This document shows positions 8,447 to 18,885 of a DNA stretch of 64,000 bases, piece by piece (the first letter of the stretch is position 1; each line of letters opens with the position of its first letter). The notes beneath the pieces are model-generated. The model ran no database searches. It was not told the DNA's origin and was given only the letters and a program-made list of their open reading frames with translations. The position numbers were made by a program, and so were the translations under genes. Source of the stretch: Arsenicitalea aurantiaca (GTDB taxonomy: Bacteria; Pseudomonadota; Alphaproteobacteria; Rhizobiales; Devosiaceae); contig NZ_RZNJ01000002.1 in NCBI RefSeq assembly GCF_003994485.1, positions 371,255-435,254 on the forward strand, given 5' to 3'.

Positions 8447-9736
8447 TCAGCGCGAGGCGATCTCGACATAGTCCCGCATCGGCTCGCCCATATAGAGCTG
8501 GCGGGGGCGGCCGATCTTCTTTTGCGGATCGGCAATCATTTCCTTCCACTGCGCAATCCATCCGACGGTGCGGCTGAGCGCGAAGATCGCGGTGAACATG
8601 GACGTGGGGAAGCCGATCGCATCGAGGATGATGCCCGAGTAGAAGTCGACGTTCGGATAGAGCTTGCGCTCGATGAAGTACGGATCCTCGCCAGCGATCT
8701 TTTCGAGTTCCTTGGCGACCTGCAGCGTCGGGTTGTTTTCGACACCCATGATCTCGAGCACCTGGCGGGCGGTCTCCTGCATCACCTTGGCGCGCGGATC
8801 GTAGTTCTTGTAGACGCGGTGGCCGAAGCCCATCAGGCGGAACGGATCGGACTTGTCCTTGGCCCGCGCGATGTATTCGGGGATGCGGTCGACCGTCCCG
8901 ATCTCGCGGAGCATGTTGAGGGCCGCCTCATTGGCTCCACCATGCGCCGGGCCCCAGAGGCAAGCCACACCCGCAGCGATGCAGGCGAACGGGTTGGCGT
9001 CCGACGAGCCGGCAAGACGTACCGTGGAGGTTGAGGCGTTCTGCTCGTGATCGGCGTGCAGCGTGAAGATCAAATCCATCGCCCGCGCGATCACGGGATC
9101 GATCTTGTATTCCTCCGCCGGCACCGAGAAGCACATGTGCAGGAAGTTCGAAGCGTAATCGAGATCGTTGCGCGGATAGACGAAGGGCTGGCCCACCGAA
9201 TATTTGTACGCCATCGCAACGATGGTCGGCAGCTTGGCGATCATCCGGATCGAGGCGATCTCGCGCTGCTGGGCGTCGCTGATGTCGGTGGAGTCGTGGT
9301 AGAACGCCGCCATTGCGCCGACCACGCCGCAGACGATCGCCATCGGGTGCGCATCGCGGCGGAAGCCCCGGTAGAAATAGTGCATCTGCTCGTGCACCAT
9401 GGTGTGGCGCGTCACGCGCTGCTCGAAATCGGCCATCTGCTCCTTGTTCGGCAGCTCGCCGTAAAGGAGGAGGTAGCACACTTCCAGATAGTTGCTCTTT
9501 TCGGCCAGCTGCTCGATCGGGTAGCCGCGATGGGTGAGCTCACCCTTGTCGCCGTCGATGTAAGTGATCGATGAATCGCAGGCGGCCGTGGAGGTGAAGC
9601 CTGGATCGTAGGTAAACATACCCGTCTTTGCGTAGAGCGAGCGGATGTCGATGACCTGCGGGCCCACCTTCCCGTCGATGATGGGGAATTCGTAATCCTC
9701 ATTCCCGATGACAAGTCTGGCAACGGTGTCAGTCAT
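8447..9736 (-). CDS. gltA: Citrate synthase
   Basis: A 429-residue type I (hexameric) citrate synthase, condensing acetyl-CoA with oxaloacetate in the TCA cycle. Active-site blocks seen: [35 protein letters not shown] with the first catalytic His, and [17 protein letters not shown] with the second His; the catalytic Asp is expected in the C-terminal [15 protein letters not shown]. Typical N-terminus with [20 protein letters not shown]. Monocistronic-looking, with convergent and co-directional neighbours at 10 and 148 nt. Confidence 0.97.
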   Translation of the reverse strand: MTDTVARLVIGNEDYEFPIIDGKVGPQVIDIRSLYAKTGMFTYDPGFTSTAACDSSITYIDGDKGELTHRGYPIEQLAEKSNYLEVCYLLLYGELPNKEQMADFEQRVTRHTMVHEQMHYFYRGFRRDAHPMAIVCGVVGAMAAFYHDSTDISDAQQREIASIRMIAKLPTIVAMAYKYSVGQPFVYPRNDLDYASNFLHMCFSVPAEEYKIDPVIARAMDLIFTLHADHEQNASTSTVRLAGSSDANPFACIAAGVACLWGPAHGGANEAALNMLREIGTVDRIPEYIARAKDKSDPFRLMGFGHRVYKNYDPRAKVMQETARQVLEIMGVENNPTLQVAKELEKIAGEDPYFIERKLYPNVDFYSGIILDAIGFPTSMFTAIFALSRTVGWIAQWKEMIADPQKKIGRPRQLYMGEPMRDYVEIASR

Positions 9737-9884
9737 GCTTGCTCTCCTTGGCGGTCCGCCCCGTCCCGATGTCGATCAGGCATGGCGCAGAGCCGGTGGT
9801 CGATCTTAGTCGGTATGCGGCATGGCGTAGCCGATTTACATGCCATCCGCAACTAATCGGCGTGGGGCACTCCCCAGGTGCAAG

Positions 9885-11306
9885 TCAGCCCGCCTGCGCC
9901 TGGTCGGTAATGCGTACGAGGCTTTCCGGTTTGCCGATCAGCACCATCACTTCAAAAATCCCGGGCGACACGGTGCGTCCCGTGAGCGCTGCGCGCAGGG
10001 GCTGGGCGACCTTGCCGAGCTTCAGCCCGCGTGCCTCGGCGAAGGTGCGCATCGCCGCGTCGATCGCAGGCACGCTCCAGTCTTCGAGGGCCTCGAGCGC
10101 AGATGCGGCATCTCCCAACATGGCCCGTGCCTCGGGTGTCAGATGCTGGCTCGCCGCGGCATCGGGCTGGATCGGGCGCACGGCATAGATGAACTGGGCC
10201 AGATCGATGAGCTCCAGCACAGTTTTCGCGCGGGGCTGAAGCTCGGGCAGGGCCGCCAGCACCGTCGTCTGATTGTCGGTGAGGCCGGCATAGTCGGTCT
10301 CGCGTCCAAGTTCCTGCGCGGTCTCGACCATGACGGCATAAAGCCGCTCGGGAGTCGCCTCGCGGATATAGTGGCCGTTGACGCTCTCGAGCTTCACGAA
10401 ATCGAACCGCGCCGCGCCCTTGTTCAACCCTTCGAGGTCGAACCAGGCGATCATCTGCTCGATCGAGAAGATCTCATCATCGCCATGCGACCAGCCGAGC
10501 CGTGCCAGATAGTTGAGCATCGCCTCGGGCAGATAGCCCATCTGCCTGTATGCAGATACGCCCAGTGCGCCATGGCGCTTGGAGAGCTTGGCGCCATCCG
10601 GCCCATGGATCAGCGGGATATGGGCCATTTCGGGCACATCCCACCCCATGCCGTTATAGATGATGATCTGGCGGGCCGCATTGGTCAGGTGGTCGTCGCC
10701 GCGGATGATGTGGGTGACGTCCATGTCATGGTCGTCGACCACCACGGCAAGCATGTAAGTCGGCGTGCCATCGGACCGCAGGATGATGAAATCGTCCAGA
10801 TTGTCCGTCTTGAAAACCACCTGGCCCTGGACGTGGTCGTTGACGACGATCTCCCCGTCGCGCGGCGCCTTGATCCGGATGACCGGCGCCACGCCCTGCG
10901 GCGCCTCGGAAGGGTCGCGATCGCGCCAGCGTCCGTCATAGCGCGGCGGCAGGCCCTTCGCGCGGGCTTCCTCACGCATCTGCGCGAGCTCCTCGGGCGA
11001 GCAGTAGCAGTGATAGGCCTGGCCACGCGCGAGCAGCTCGTTGGCGACCTCGGCATGGCGTGCGGCACGGCTGAACTGCATCACCGGCTCGTCGTCCCAG
11101 TCGAGTCCGAGCCAGCTCAGACCATCGAAAATCGCCTGTACCGCCGGCTCGGTCGACCGCTCGCGATCGGTGTCCTCGATCCGAAGCAGCATCTTTCCCT
11201 GGTGCTTGCGCGCATAGGCCCAGCAGAAAAGGGCGGTTCGGGCGCTGCCGATGTGCAGATAGCCGGTGGGCGAGGGGGCGAAACGGGTGACGACGGGCCG
11301 GGCCAT
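9885..11306 (-). CDS. gltX: Glutamyl-tRNA synthetase
   Basis: A 473-residue class Ic synthetase. HIGH-type motif [15 protein letters not shown] at residues 10-24 and the KMSKS variant [11 protein letters not shown] mark the Rossmann catalytic core. The C-terminal helical anticodon-binding part contains TELP-like [12 protein letters not shown]. Charges tRNA-Glu, and in many alphaproteobacteria also tRNA-Gln for later amidation. The start at 11306 ([15 protein letters not shown]) matches family N-termini; longer upstream frames are spurious. The 74-bp gap to the divergent comEC should contain both promoters. Confidence 0.96.
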   Translation of the reverse strand: MARPVVTRFAPSPTGYLHIGSARTALFCWAYARKHQGKMLLRIEDTDRERSTEPAVQAIFDGLSWLGLDWDDEPVMQFSRAARHAEVANELLARGQAYHCYCSPEELAQMREEARAKGLPPRYDGRWRDRDPSEAPQGVAPVIRIKAPRDGEIVVNDHVQGQVVFKTDNLDDFIILRSDGTPTYMLAVVVDDHDMDVTHIIRGDDHLTNAARQIIIYNGMGWDVPEMAHIPLIHGPDGAKLSKRHGALGVSAYRQMGYLPEAMLNYLARLGWSHGDDEIFSIEQMIAWFDLEGLNKGAARFDFVKLESVNGHYIREATPERLYAVMVETAQELGRETDYAGLTDNQTTVLAALPELQPRAKTVLELIDLAQFIYAVRPIQPDAAASQHLTPEARAMLGDAASALEALEDWSVPAIDAAMRTFAEARGLKLGKVAQPLRAALTGRTVSPGIFEVMVLIGKPESLVRITDQAQAG

Positions 11307-11380
11307 GAGCGCCTTGACTGTTGGACGGAATTGCGGCCCCGTGTGTATCATAGGCGCAAGGGATCGCAAGGGCAGGGGGC

Positions 11381-13534
11381 ATGGCCGACACGGTCCACAG
11401 AGCTCCGGACAGGAGCATGGCGCTGGACGAGGCGACGCTGCGCCCGGGCATCCCTTCGCCGCCCGCTGTGGCAGGCCATCCCAAGCGCCCTCAATGGCCG
11501 ACGCTGGCAGGCGATCTTGCCAGTGCCCTCGAGGATCGGCGCATCTTCGTCCTCGTTCCCTTCGCCGTCCTCTTTGGGCTGATCGGATACCGCATCCTGC
11601 CTGCAGAGCCCGAAAGCTGGGCACTGGCGGCCTCGGGCGCCGCCCTATTCGCCCTCCTGCTGCTCTGCCGGTCGGAGCTGCGCCTCTTGCGCCTCCTCGC
11701 CATTGCCGGAGGCCTGTGGTTCGGGGCCGTCCTGCTCCCGCTTCATGCCCATTTCTTTGCGACGCCGCTGCTCGTTTCGCCGGTCTACGGAGCCTTCGAG
11801 GCGGTGGTCGATGAGGTCCTGAGCGAAGACGAGTCGGCCCGGCGCATCATCGTCAGCGGCCTCGTGCCAGACCTGCCGCGCAACGCGGTCGATATCCGCC
11901 GGGCAAGGCTCTTCACGCCCCCCGATCCGCCCTTGCAGCCGGGTGACCGGATCCGGGCCATGCTGCGGCTGGCGCCTGTGCCCGGGCCTGTTGTGCCGGG
12001 CGGTTTCGATGGCCAGTTCGGCGCCTACTACGCCGGTATCGGCGCTTATGGAAACGTCACGAGCGGCCTCGAGCGCGTTGCCTCCGCCGAAGGCTGGCAC
12101 TTCCGCCGCATGGTGGATGGGCTTCGAAGCGATATCGCGGCCCGGATTGCCGCCATTCTCGGTCAACAGCCTGCGGCGATCGCAACGGCCATGACGGTGG
12201 GCGACCAGAGCAGCATCACGGACGAGACGCGGGAGATCATGGCCGGGTCGGGCCTCGCTCACGTCTATTCGATCTCCGGCCTCCACCTCTCCATCATCGC
12301 GGGCGGCACATTCTTTGTAATCCGCGCCGGCCTTGCGACACTCCCCGGTCTCTCCCAGCGTCTCCCCGTCAAGAAACTGGCGGCCATTGTCGGCATCCTC
12401 ACCGCCTGCGGCTACCTGATGATCGCCGGTGGCTTCTCGAACACGCCCGCCTTTCGATCGACGCTTATGCTGGGCCTCGTTTTCGGCGCTATTCTCGCCG
12501 GCAGGCGGGCGCTGACCATGCGAAACGTCGCGATCGCGGCGCTCGTCATCATCGTCTTCGACCCCGCGAGCATCTTCCGGCCGAGCTTTCAGCTTTCCTT
12601 CGCGGCCGTCGTTGCCCTGATCGGAGCCTATGAGACACTCCGTCGAACGCCCGACGGCGATTGGAGCGCGGGGCGCCGGATGATCCGTGCGGTGGGCGGC
12701 ACCGCGCTGACGAGCCTCATCGCCGGCCTCGCGACGCTCCTCTTTTCAGCCTACCACTTTCAGCAGACAGCACCCCTCGGCGTCCTGGGCAATGTCCTCG
12801 CGATGCCGATCGTCGGCTTCGTCATCATGCCCTTCGCGCTCGTCTCGGTCCTGCTCATGCCGCTCGGGCTCGAACACCTGCCGGTCCTGGTCATGGGCTG
12901 GGGCATCGAGGTCATGCTGCTGATCGCCCAATGGGTCACTGGCATGAGCGAGGGGCTGGAATCCCATCCTTTGCTGACGCCGGCTGCGCTCGTCATCGGC
13001 TTGCTCGGGCTCGCTTGGTTTGCCTTCTTCACCACCGCTTGGCGGGTGATCGGACCGTTGGCGATTATTCCAGGTGTCCTGCTCTTCGGGTTTGACCGGG
13101 CGCCCGACGTCCTCATCGCCGACACCACCCAGGCAGTTGCACTCCGCGGGGATAACGGCTTCAGCCTCGTCACCGGCCGGGCCGGGACATTCGCCGTCAA
13201 CGTCTGGAGCGAACAATATGGAGAGCCGATCGAAGGGCGGCCGGCCGACCTCCGCTGCGACAGCCATGCCTGCCTCGCGACCGGCATTGGCGGCCTTCGG
13301 GTCTCGGTCGTTACGGATCGCAACGCTTTCGCCGAGGATTGTGCGCGCGCCGACCTCGTGATCGCGCGGCTCCCGGCCCCACTTTCCTGCCGCTCCACGG
13401 CGCAGGTGATCGATGCTGAAGACCTGCGCCGCGGCGGCGTTCATCACCTCATCTGGGACGAGGCCGAGCGCCGCTTCGAAGTCCGCCCTGCGATGGTCGA
13501 TCTGGAGCGGCCCTGGCGCATCCGTGAACGGTGA
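11381..13534 (+). CDS. comEC: ComEC/Rec2 family DNA-uptake membrane protein
   Basis: A 717-residue polytopic protein. An N-terminal hydrophobic region (about residues 50-115) precedes an OB-like DUF4131 domain (about 130-210). The competence domain carries [20 protein letters not shown] and many membrane segments up to about residue 560. The soluble C-terminus ([17 protein letters not shown] onward) resembles a shrunken metallo-beta-lactamase region but shows no HxHxDH site. ComEC forms the inner-membrane channel for transforming DNA; whether this cell is competent is unknown. The start has GGCAGGGGGC upstream. Divergent from gltX. Confidence 0.92.
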   Translation: MADTVHRAPDRSMALDEATLRPGIPSPPAVAGHPKRPQWPTLAGDLASALEDRRIFVLVPFAVLFGLIGYRILPAEPESWALAASGAALFALLLLCRSELRLLRLLAIAGGLWFGAVLLPLHAHFFATPLLVSPVYGAFEAVVDEVLSEDESARRIIVSGLVPDLPRNAVDIRRARLFTPPDPPLQPGDRIRAMLRLAPVPGPVVPGGFDGQFGAYYAGIGAYGNVTSGLERVASAEGWHFRRMVDGLRSDIAARIAAILGQQPAAIATAMTVGDQSSITDETREIMAGSGLAHVYSISGLHLSIIAGGTFFVIRAGLATLPGLSQRLPVKKLAAIVGILTACGYLMIAGGFSNTPAFRSTLMLGLVFGAILAGRRALTMRNVAIAALVIIVFDPASIFRPSFQLSFAAVVALIGAYETLRRTPDGDWSAGRRMIRAVGGTALTSLIAGLATLLFSAYHFQQTAPLGVLGNVLAMPIVGFVIMPFALVSVLLMPLGLEHLPVLVMGWGIEVMLLIAQWVTGMSEGLESHPLLTPAALVIGLLGLAWFAFFTTAWRVIGPLAIIPGVLLFGFDRAPDVLIADTTQAVALRGDNGFSLVTGRAGTFAVNVWSEQYGEPIEGRPADLRCDSHACLATGIGGLRVSVVTDRNAFAEDCARADLVIARLPAPLSCRSTAQVIDAEDLRRGGVHHLIWDEAERRFEVRPAMVDLERPWRIRER

Positions 13535-13558
13535 GCCAGGGTCGCGCCTGCCGTCCGA

Positions 13559-14440
13559 CTAGAGGGCGAGCCGCGGTTCGGGGGTGCCCGGGACGTCAAC
13601 GCGGATCTGGAAGACGCTCCCTGCGTGGGGCTCCTCTGCAAGCTGTTCGGGCTCCATGTGCTCGCGAGCCGTGGTGATGTAGAGGGTCTTCATATCCTCT
13701 CCGCCGAAGGCGGGGCAGGTGACATGGCTCGTCGGCACCTCGATCACGCGATCGACCGATCCGTCGGGCGCGTGGCGGACGACGCACGATCCGCCCCAGC
13801 GCGCGCTCCAGAGATAGCCCTCGGCATCGACGACCGCGCCATCCGGCATACCGCGATGGCCCTTGGTCGACGCGAAATCCCGCCACTCCCCCGTGATCCG
13901 GCCGCTGGCCGGATCTACGGCGCACTGGCGGATCATTCCCGATGGAGTGTCGGCGAAATAGGCGATCGATCCATCGGGCGAGAAACAGATCGAATTGGGG
14001 ATGGTGATGCGATCGAACAGCGTTTCGAGCGCGCCATCTCGGTAGAGATAGACTGCGCCTGCATGCGGCTCCTCGTCGCCGCGGCGGCTCATCGTGCCGA
14101 TCCAGAACCCACCCGAGGGATGCACGCGGCTGTCATTGGTCCGGTTGCCCGGATTGTCCGCTTCGATCGGCACGATCTCGGAATAGGTGTCGGTGCTGAC
14201 GGTGAACCGGAGCAACGCTCCGGCAGAGGCGATCGCCAGATGATCGTCATCGATCACCGCAGCCGCAGTCACCGGTTGCCTAAAAGTGAAGCGGTCGATG
14301 ACCCGCCCACTCGCATCGGCCGAGAGAAGGGTCTGGTTCAGGATGTCGAACCAGAAGAGGCGGTTGAGCCCCGTGTGCCAGAACGGCCCTTCGCCGAGCT
14401 CGCACCGGCTGTCGACGAACAGTTCAGCTTTCTGGTTCAC
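13559..14440 (-). CDS. SMP-30/gluconolactonase family lactonase
   Basis: A 293-residue six-bladed beta-propeller of the SMP-30/LRE type. Seen: CELGEGPFWH with the metal Glu, the NDSRVHPSGGFWIGTM block, IPNSICFSPDGSIAYFADTP with the metal Asn, and MPDGAVVDAEGYLWSARWGG with the metal Asp. Hydrolyses sugar lactones such as galactono- or gluconolactone. The GTG start at 14440 overlaps the dgoA stop as GTGA, so it is the third gene of a dgoK-dgoA-lactonase operon. That makes galactonolactone a good candidate substrate. Confidence 0.85.
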   Translation of the reverse strand: MNQKAELFVDSRCELGEGPFWHTGLNRLFWFDILNQTLLSADASGRVIDRFTFRQPVTAAAVIDDDHLAIASAGALLRFTVSTDTYSEIVPIEADNPGNRTNDSRVHPSGGFWIGTMSRRGDEEPHAGAVYLYRDGALETLFDRITIPNSICFSPDGSIAYFADTPSGMIRQCAVDPASGRITGEWRDFASTKGHRGMPDGAVVDAEGYLWSARWGGSCVVRHAPDGSVDRVIEVPTSHVTCPAFGGEDMKTLYITTAREHMEPEQLAEEPHAGSVFQIRVDVPGTPEPRLAL

Positions 14441-15051
14441 TTGCCCTTCTCCTCGTCATAGGCGATCACCGCCGTTGCCGCCCGGCTCAGCACGTCTTCG
14501 CGCGACATGCCGGGCTTATAGAGATAGCTGCCGAGCCCGAAGCCCTCGCAGCCGGCCGCGAAATATTCGCGGAAATTGTCTGGATTGGCGCCTCCCACCG
14601 CATAGAGCGGAATCGATGGCGGCAGCACCGCCTTCATCGCCTTGATGCCCTTTGGCCCAAGAACTTCGGCGGGGAAGAATTTGAGACCCGTCGCACCCGC
14701 CTTGATGGCCGCGAAGGCATCGGTGGGAGTGAAGACGCCCGGATAGGATTTCAGCGTCAGTCGCACCGTTTCACGAATGACCTTCTTGTCGGTATTGGGA
14801 GAAACGATGAACGTCCCCCCGGCCTCGGCGATCTCGAGGACCTCGCTCTGGCGCAGCACCGTGCCCGCGCCGATCATCGCCCGGTCGCCGAACGTCTCGG
14901 CTGCCTTGCCGATCGAGGTGATCGCGTCAGGGGAATTGAGGGGCACCTCGATCATGGTGATGCCGGCCGAGATCAGGGTTTCGCAGATCCCCGTCACTTC
15001 GAATGGCGTGATGCCGCGCAGGATGGCGATGATGTGGCGATGTTCGGCCAT
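14437..15051 (-). CDS. dgoA: 2-dehydro-3-deoxy-6-phosphogalactonate aldolase
   Basis: A 204-residue KDPG/KDPGal class I aldolase. It cleaves 2-dehydro-3-deoxy-6-phosphogalactonate to pyruvate and glyceraldehyde 3-phosphate. Seen: ILRGITPFEV, the Glu of MIEVPLNSPDA, IGAGTVL, and the Schiff-base Lys in GATGLKFFPAE; VGGANPDNFREYFAAG is typical of DgoA rather than Eda. Start set at 15051 (MAEHRHIIAIL), preceded by AAGGAG; the upstream extension overlaps dgoK and is unlikely. Sits between dgoK (13-nt gap) and the lactonase (4-nt overlap). Confidence 0.93.
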   Translation of the reverse strand: MAEHRHIIAILRGITPFEVTGICETLISAGITMIEVPLNSPDAITSIGKAAETFGDRAMIGAGTVLRQSEVLEIAEAGGTFIVSPNTDKKVIRETVRLTLKSYPGVFTPTDAFAAIKAGATGLKFFPAEVLGPKGIKAMKAVLPPSIPLYAVGGANPDNFREYFAAGCEGFGLGSYLYKPGMSREDVLSRAATAVIAYDEEKGK

Positions 15052-15064
15052 GACTGGCGCTCCT

Positions 15065-15997
15065 TCAGTGTTGGGCTGCGGCGGAAAGGCCGGCGAGAGT
15101 GGCGGTGCGCACATCGACCGGCACGCATTCGGCCCCTGTCATGCCGAGCGCGCGTGCGTAAAGGGCCGACAGCGTGCTTCCCCCGATGATCGGAATCGGC
15201 GCCGAACCGATCCAGTGCCGATGGGCCCCGATTTCGGCGCCGATGAGAAGCCCTGAGAGATACCCGGCGCACCAGTCGGCGGAACGGCCCGACAGCAGGG
15301 CCGCTGCCCGGACCTTGAAGATCATGCCGGCAAGCCGCTCGGGCGCCTCTAGCCCTGCCGCGATCCCGGCATCGACCCCTTCGTCTCGCTCGGGACCGAT
15401 GCCCGCATCCTTAAGCGAATGCCTGAGGACCGTATGGCTCCCGAGTGCCTCGTAGATCTCGCCGGTCATTGCGGTGGAAAACCGAACCAGCTGATGGCCT
15501 TCGAGCACCGCCCACTTCGAATGCGTGCCGGGCAGCACGACGACGCCGGAATAGCCCGGCTGCAGGGTCGAAAGCCCCAGCAGCTGGGTTTCCTCGCCGC
15601 GCATCACGTCCTCCTGGCCGAGCCCACGCTGGCAGACGCCGGGGAGGATGCGGGGAGCAAAGCGGCTATCGGCAATCTCGGGCATCACCGCGGCGCGTCC
15701 GAGCGCCGACAGATCGGCGGGCGCATCCAGATAAGGCGCCTCGAGCCAGCCCTGGCGCGCGCCGGCCATGCCGCAGATGAGTGTCTTGAGCGTCCGGCCC
15801 TCCGGAACGGCATCGCCTAGCAATTCGCTCAGAACCGGCCCAAAGGCATCTGGGGCGAGCTTGGCCATCCCCTTGTCCGAAACGCGCTCGAACAGCGGAT
15901 CGCCGGTATCGGACATGCCCCATGCCCGCAGGTTCGATGTGCCCCAGTCGACGGCAATCCAGGCGGCAAGTTCGACCACTCTCATCCTCCAGGCCAT
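15065..15997 (-). CDS. dgoK: 2-dehydro-3-deoxygalactonokinase
   Basis: A roughly 305-310-residue ASKHA-fold sugar kinase of the DgoK family. N-terminal phosphate loop WIAVDWGTSNLRAW, CGMAGARQGW, VVVLPGTHSKWA and the adenine-site GGSTLSALYARALG are seen. Phosphorylates 2-keto-3-deoxygalactonate for the adjacent DgoA. The start is uncertain: ATG at 15997 has a short GGAG, but a GTG at 15979 has GGAGG six bases upstream and would begin just before the first beta strand. First gene of its operon. Confidence 0.92.
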   Translation of the reverse strand: MAWRMRVVELAAWIAVDWGTSNLRAWGMSDTGDPLFERVSDKGMAKLAPDAFGPVLSELLGDAVPEGRTLKTLICGMAGARQGWLEAPYLDAPADLSALGRAAVMPEIADSRFAPRILPGVCQRGLGQEDVMRGEETQLLGLSTLQPGYSGVVVLPGTHSKWAVLEGHQLVRFSTAMTGEIYEALGSHTVLRHSLKDAGIGPERDEGVDAGIAAGLEAPERLAGMIFKVRAAALLSGRSADWCAGYLSGLLIGAEIGAHRHWIGSAPIPIIGGSTLSALYARALGMTGAECVPVDVRTATLAGLSAAAQH

Positions 15998-16110
15998 TGT
16001 GCTCCACGCAAAGCTAGACGGTTCGCGCGACGAGACCTAGAGCGAGGATCAAAAATTCAGCGTCGAGATGTCACCGAGCCATGCCCCGCACCGTCGAGAC
16101 TGGAGACACT

Positions 16111-16836
16111 TCAGTATTTGCGCAGAAGCCCGACGAGCCGGCCTTGCACCTTGACCCTGTCGGGCGGGAAGATGCGCGTTTCATAAGCCGGGTTCGCTGC
16201 CTCAAGCGCGACGGAGTTTCCTTTACGCCGCAACCTCTTGAGCGTCGCCTCTTCATCATCCACCAGAGCCACGACGATCTCGCCCGTGCCTGCTGTATCC
16301 TGCTTCTTGATCAGGACGGTGTCGCCATCGAAGATCCCGGCTTCGACCATGGAATCGCCTCGAACCTCGAGCGCGAAATGCTCGCCGCCGCCCAGCATTT
16401 CGGGTGGCACCGCAATGGTGTGGCTGTGGGCCTGGATGGCTTCGATCGGCGTACCAGCTGCAATCCGCCCCATGACGGGCACGATGACCGGACGGCCGCT
16501 ATCGACGGGGGCGGGCGCCTGAGGCGTTGCACGCTGAGGCGCGGCCGGAGCCTTGCCCAGATTGCCTTCGATCACGCTCGGCTCGAACCGGGCCTTGCGT
16601 CCACCTAGCGAGGGGTTCATCGAATCAGGGAGCTTGATCACTTCGAGCGCTCGCGCGCGGTTGGGCAGCCGCCGGATAAAGCCGCGTTCTTCCAGCGCGG
16701 TTATCAGCCGGTGGATGCCCGATTTCGAGCGGAGGTCGAGCGCGTCCTTCATCTCGTCGAAGGATGGAGGTATGCCTGCTTCCTTCATCCTCTCGTGAAT
16801 GAACATCAGCAGTTCGTGTTGCTTGCGCGTCAGCAT
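16111..16836 (-). CDS. lexA: SOS repressor LexA
   Basis: A 241-residue LexA. The N-terminal winged helix (about residues 1-65) begins [17 protein letters not shown] and includes the [20 protein letters not shown] recognition part. The self-cleavage Ala-Gly bond is in [12 protein letters not shown]. The S24 protease Ser is in [11 protein letters not shown], and the Lys near EEATLKRL. Cleaved on RecA activation to derepress DNA-repair genes. Start at 16836, preceded by a G-rich Shine-Dalgarno; the longer frame is not supported. Two LexA boxes lie 25-65 nt upstream, so autoregulation is expected. Confidence 0.97.
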   Translation of the reverse strand: MLTRKQHELLMFIHERMKEAGIPPSFDEMKDALDLRSKSGIHRLITALEERGFIRRLPNRARALEVIKLPDSMNPSLGGRKARFEPSVIEGNLGKAPAAPQRATPQAPAPVDSGRPVIVPVMGRIAAGTPIEAIQAHSHTIAVPPEMLGGGEHFALEVRGDSMVEAGIFDGDTVLIKKQDTAGTGEIVVALVDDEEATLKRLRRKGNSVALEAANPAYETRIFPPDRVKVQGRLVGLLRKY

Positions 16837-16860
16837 GGCGTGCCCCCCGGCCGGGAATCG

Positions 16861-16875
16861 GAACAAAGACTGAAC
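16861..16875. promoter_or_regulatory. LexA (SOS) box 1
   Basis: GAAC-N7-GAAC, that is GTTC-N7-GTTC on the minus strand, an exact match to the alphaproteobacterial LexA operator. It lies 25 nt upstream of the lexA start, where binding would block lexA transcription. Confidence 0.88.
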
Positions 16876-16886
16876 GATGTATAGTC

Positions 16887-16901
16887 GTTCCAGTTATGTT
16901 C
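16887..16901. promoter_or_regulatory. LexA (SOS) box 2
   Basis: GTTC-N7-GTTC on the plus strand, an exact alphaproteobacterial LexA box, 11 nt from box 1 and in the opposite orientation. Placed between lexA and the divergent HAD phosphatase gene (start 16995), it could also affect the latter. Confidence 0.88.
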
Positions 16902-16994
16902 CGCAAGGGTGCCGGTCAACTCGAAGGTTTTGCGCAATGCAATGATCGCTCCCCCCTGCTTTACAGCCATCGCAATTCCTGCTCTGCAACGGCC

Positions 16995-17675
16995 ATGAAA
17001 ACACCTCTGAAGATCGCCGGCGTCCTCTGGGATATCGACGGCACGCTTGTCGATAGCGAACCTTTCCATCACGGGGCGCTCGTGGCCGCCTGCGCGGAAC
17101 ACGGCGTGGATCTTTCCGATCTTTCCGCCGAAGCCTTCATCGGCGTGCACATCGAAGACGTGTTCCACGCACTGCGCGATCGACTGCCGGCGGAACTCGC
17201 CTATGAGGTGTGGAACGGCCGGATTGGCGCCCATTACGCCAATGGCATCGAAAGCCTGCTGGCGCAGCCCGGAGCGGTCGAGACCATTGCGGCGCTTACG
17301 CAAAAGGGGATCCTACAGGCCTGCGTTTCGAATTCGGGTCGCGCCATCGTCGATGCAAACGTGAAGGCGCTCGGGATCGCCGAACACCTGCGCTTCACCA
17401 TCAGCCTCGATGACCTCAAGAACGGCAAGCCTCACCCGGAGGCCTATACGACGGGATCCGAAAGGCTCGGGCTCGCACCGCGTCACGTGCTTGCGGTTGA
17501 GGACAGCGCGACGGGCCTCCGATCCGCCCGAGCGGCAGGATGCTACGCCGTTGCCTACTGGCCGTTCCCGGAGCGCCCGGTACCGGACAACATGCGGCGG
17601 AATGCCGACCGGGTCGTGCGGCACCTCGGCGATATCCCGGACGTGATCGAGAGACTGGCGGCCCCGACGGCCTGA
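16995..17675 (+). CDS. HAD-superfamily phosphatase (beta-phosphoglucomutase/Gph-like)
   Basis: A 226-residue HAD subfamily IA hydrolase. Motif I LWDIDGTLVDSEPFH has the nucleophile and acid Asp. Motif II is in QACVSNSGRA, motif III Lys in LKNGKPHPEAY, and motif IV in VLAVEDSATGLRSARAAGC. A helical cap covers about residues 20-90. The substrate is unknown; relatives act on sugar phosphates or phosphoglycolate. An upstream ATG at 16896 lies inside a LexA box, so the start at 16995 (MKTPLKIAGVLWD) is preferred. Divergent from lexA, it converges on moeA with 1 nt between the stops. Confidence 0.83.
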   Translation: MKTPLKIAGVLWDIDGTLVDSEPFHHGALVAACAEHGVDLSDLSAEAFIGVHIEDVFHALRDRLPAELAYEVWNGRIGAHYANGIESLLAQPGAVETIAALTQKGILQACVSNSGRAIVDANVKALGIAEHLRFTISLDDLKNGKPHPEAYTTGSERLGLAPRHVLAVEDSATGLRSARAAGCYAVAYWPFPERPVPDNMRRNADRVVRHLGDIPDVIERLAAPTA

Positions 17676-17676
17676 C

Positions 17677-18885
17677 CTACCAGGCGTCGAGAGGGATCAC
17701 CTCGATCAGACTGCCAGCACTCCGTCCAGGATCGTTCTCCGGCTGAACGATCAGGAGATCGGCCTTGGCGAGAGAAGAGGTATGGGCGCTGTCGGTCTGC
17801 GCGATAGGCTCCACAGCCGAGCCGGTGGGCGTGGAAACCAGCGTCCCGCGCATGAAATGCCGGCGGGCGCTGTTGGCAGCCAGATCGGAGGCAAGTGGCA
17901 GGTGAAGCCGCGGGCCGAGGACGTCGCTGGCGCCGAGCAATTGCCGCAGCGCGGGCTTCAGCAGCACCGTCGCCGTCACCATTGACGAGACGGGATTGCC
18001 CGGAAGCCCGAAGACCAGCGTCTTGCCGCGCGTGCCGAACATCAACGGCTTGCCCGGGCGCATGGCGATACGCCAGAAATCAAGCGAGACCCCGAGGTCG
18101 ATCAGCACCTCGCGCATGAAGTCGCGCTCGCCGACGCTGGCGCCCCCGGTCGTCACGACGACGTCCACCCCGGCGTCAAAAGCCTTGAGAAGCCGGGCCT
18201 CGATCTCCTGGGGCTTGTCCGGCGCAATGCCGAGATCCGTCACGCGCGAGGCGTAGGGCGCGAACATCGCGCCGAGCCCGAAGCTGTTTGAGGCGACGAT
18301 CTGGTCGGGGCCGAGCGAAGTTCCGGGGGCGACGAGTTCGTCGCCGGTCGCGAGCATCGCGATCCGTGGGCCGCGTGTGACCGTGACGCGGGGTTGATTG
18401 GCCGCCGCCGCCATCGCAAGACCGAAAGGTGTGAGGCGCGTGCCCGGCGCGAGCAGTGCCTGCCCGCGGTGAAAGTCATTGCCTGCGGGGCGGATATTGA
18501 GCCCCTCGCTCGGGGTCTCCGCGAAGGCGATGGCATTGCCGTTCGCATCGGCCTCTTCCTGCATGATCACTGCGTCCGCGCCGATCGGCAGCGGCGCTCC
18601 TGTGAACACGCGAACGCATTGTCCGGGACCCATGAGGCCCACGAAGCGCTGCCCGGCCTGTGCCGTACCGACCAGCTTCAACGCCCGGCCCGGCACGACG
18701 TCACTGGCACGCACCGCGTAGCCATCCATGGCGCTCGCATCGAAAGGCGGCTGGTTGTGGCGCGCGAGCAGTGGCTCGGCGAGGATGCGTCCGGCCGCGT
18801 CCTCAAGGGCCACGGTTTCCCGAACAGGCGCGGGAACGCGGGCGAGAATGCGCGACAGGGCTTCGTCGACGGGCAGCAGGGTCAT
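17677..18885 (-). CDS. moeA: Molybdopterin molybdenumtransferase MoeA
   Basis: A 402-residue MoeA that inserts molybdate into adenylylated molybdopterin. Seen: [51 protein letters not shown], and the MoCF-fold [16 protein letters not shown], followed by [18 protein letters not shown]. Last gene of the ppiD-trp-moa run, overlapping moaC by 4 nt. The cofactor made here is needed by the sulfite dehydrogenase at the right end of this window. Confidence 0.95.
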   Translation of the reverse strand: MTLLPVDEALSRILARVPAPVRETVALEDAAGRILAEPLLARHNQPPFDASAMDGYAVRASDVVPGRALKLVGTAQAGQRFVGLMGPGQCVRVFTGAPLPIGADAVIMQEEADANGNAIAFAETPSEGLNIRPAGNDFHRGQALLAPGTRLTPFGLAMAAAANQPRVTVTRGPRIAMLATGDELVAPGTSLGPDQIVASNSFGLGAMFAPYASRVTDLGIAPDKPQEIEARLLKAFDAGVDVVVTTGGASVGERDFMREVLIDLGVSLDFWRIAMRPGKPLMFGTRGKTLVFGLPGNPVSSMVTATVLLKPALRQLLGASDVLGPRLHLPLASDLAANSARRHFMRGTLVSTPTGSAVEPIAQTDSAHTSSLAKADLLIVQPENDPGRSAGSLIEVIPLDAW

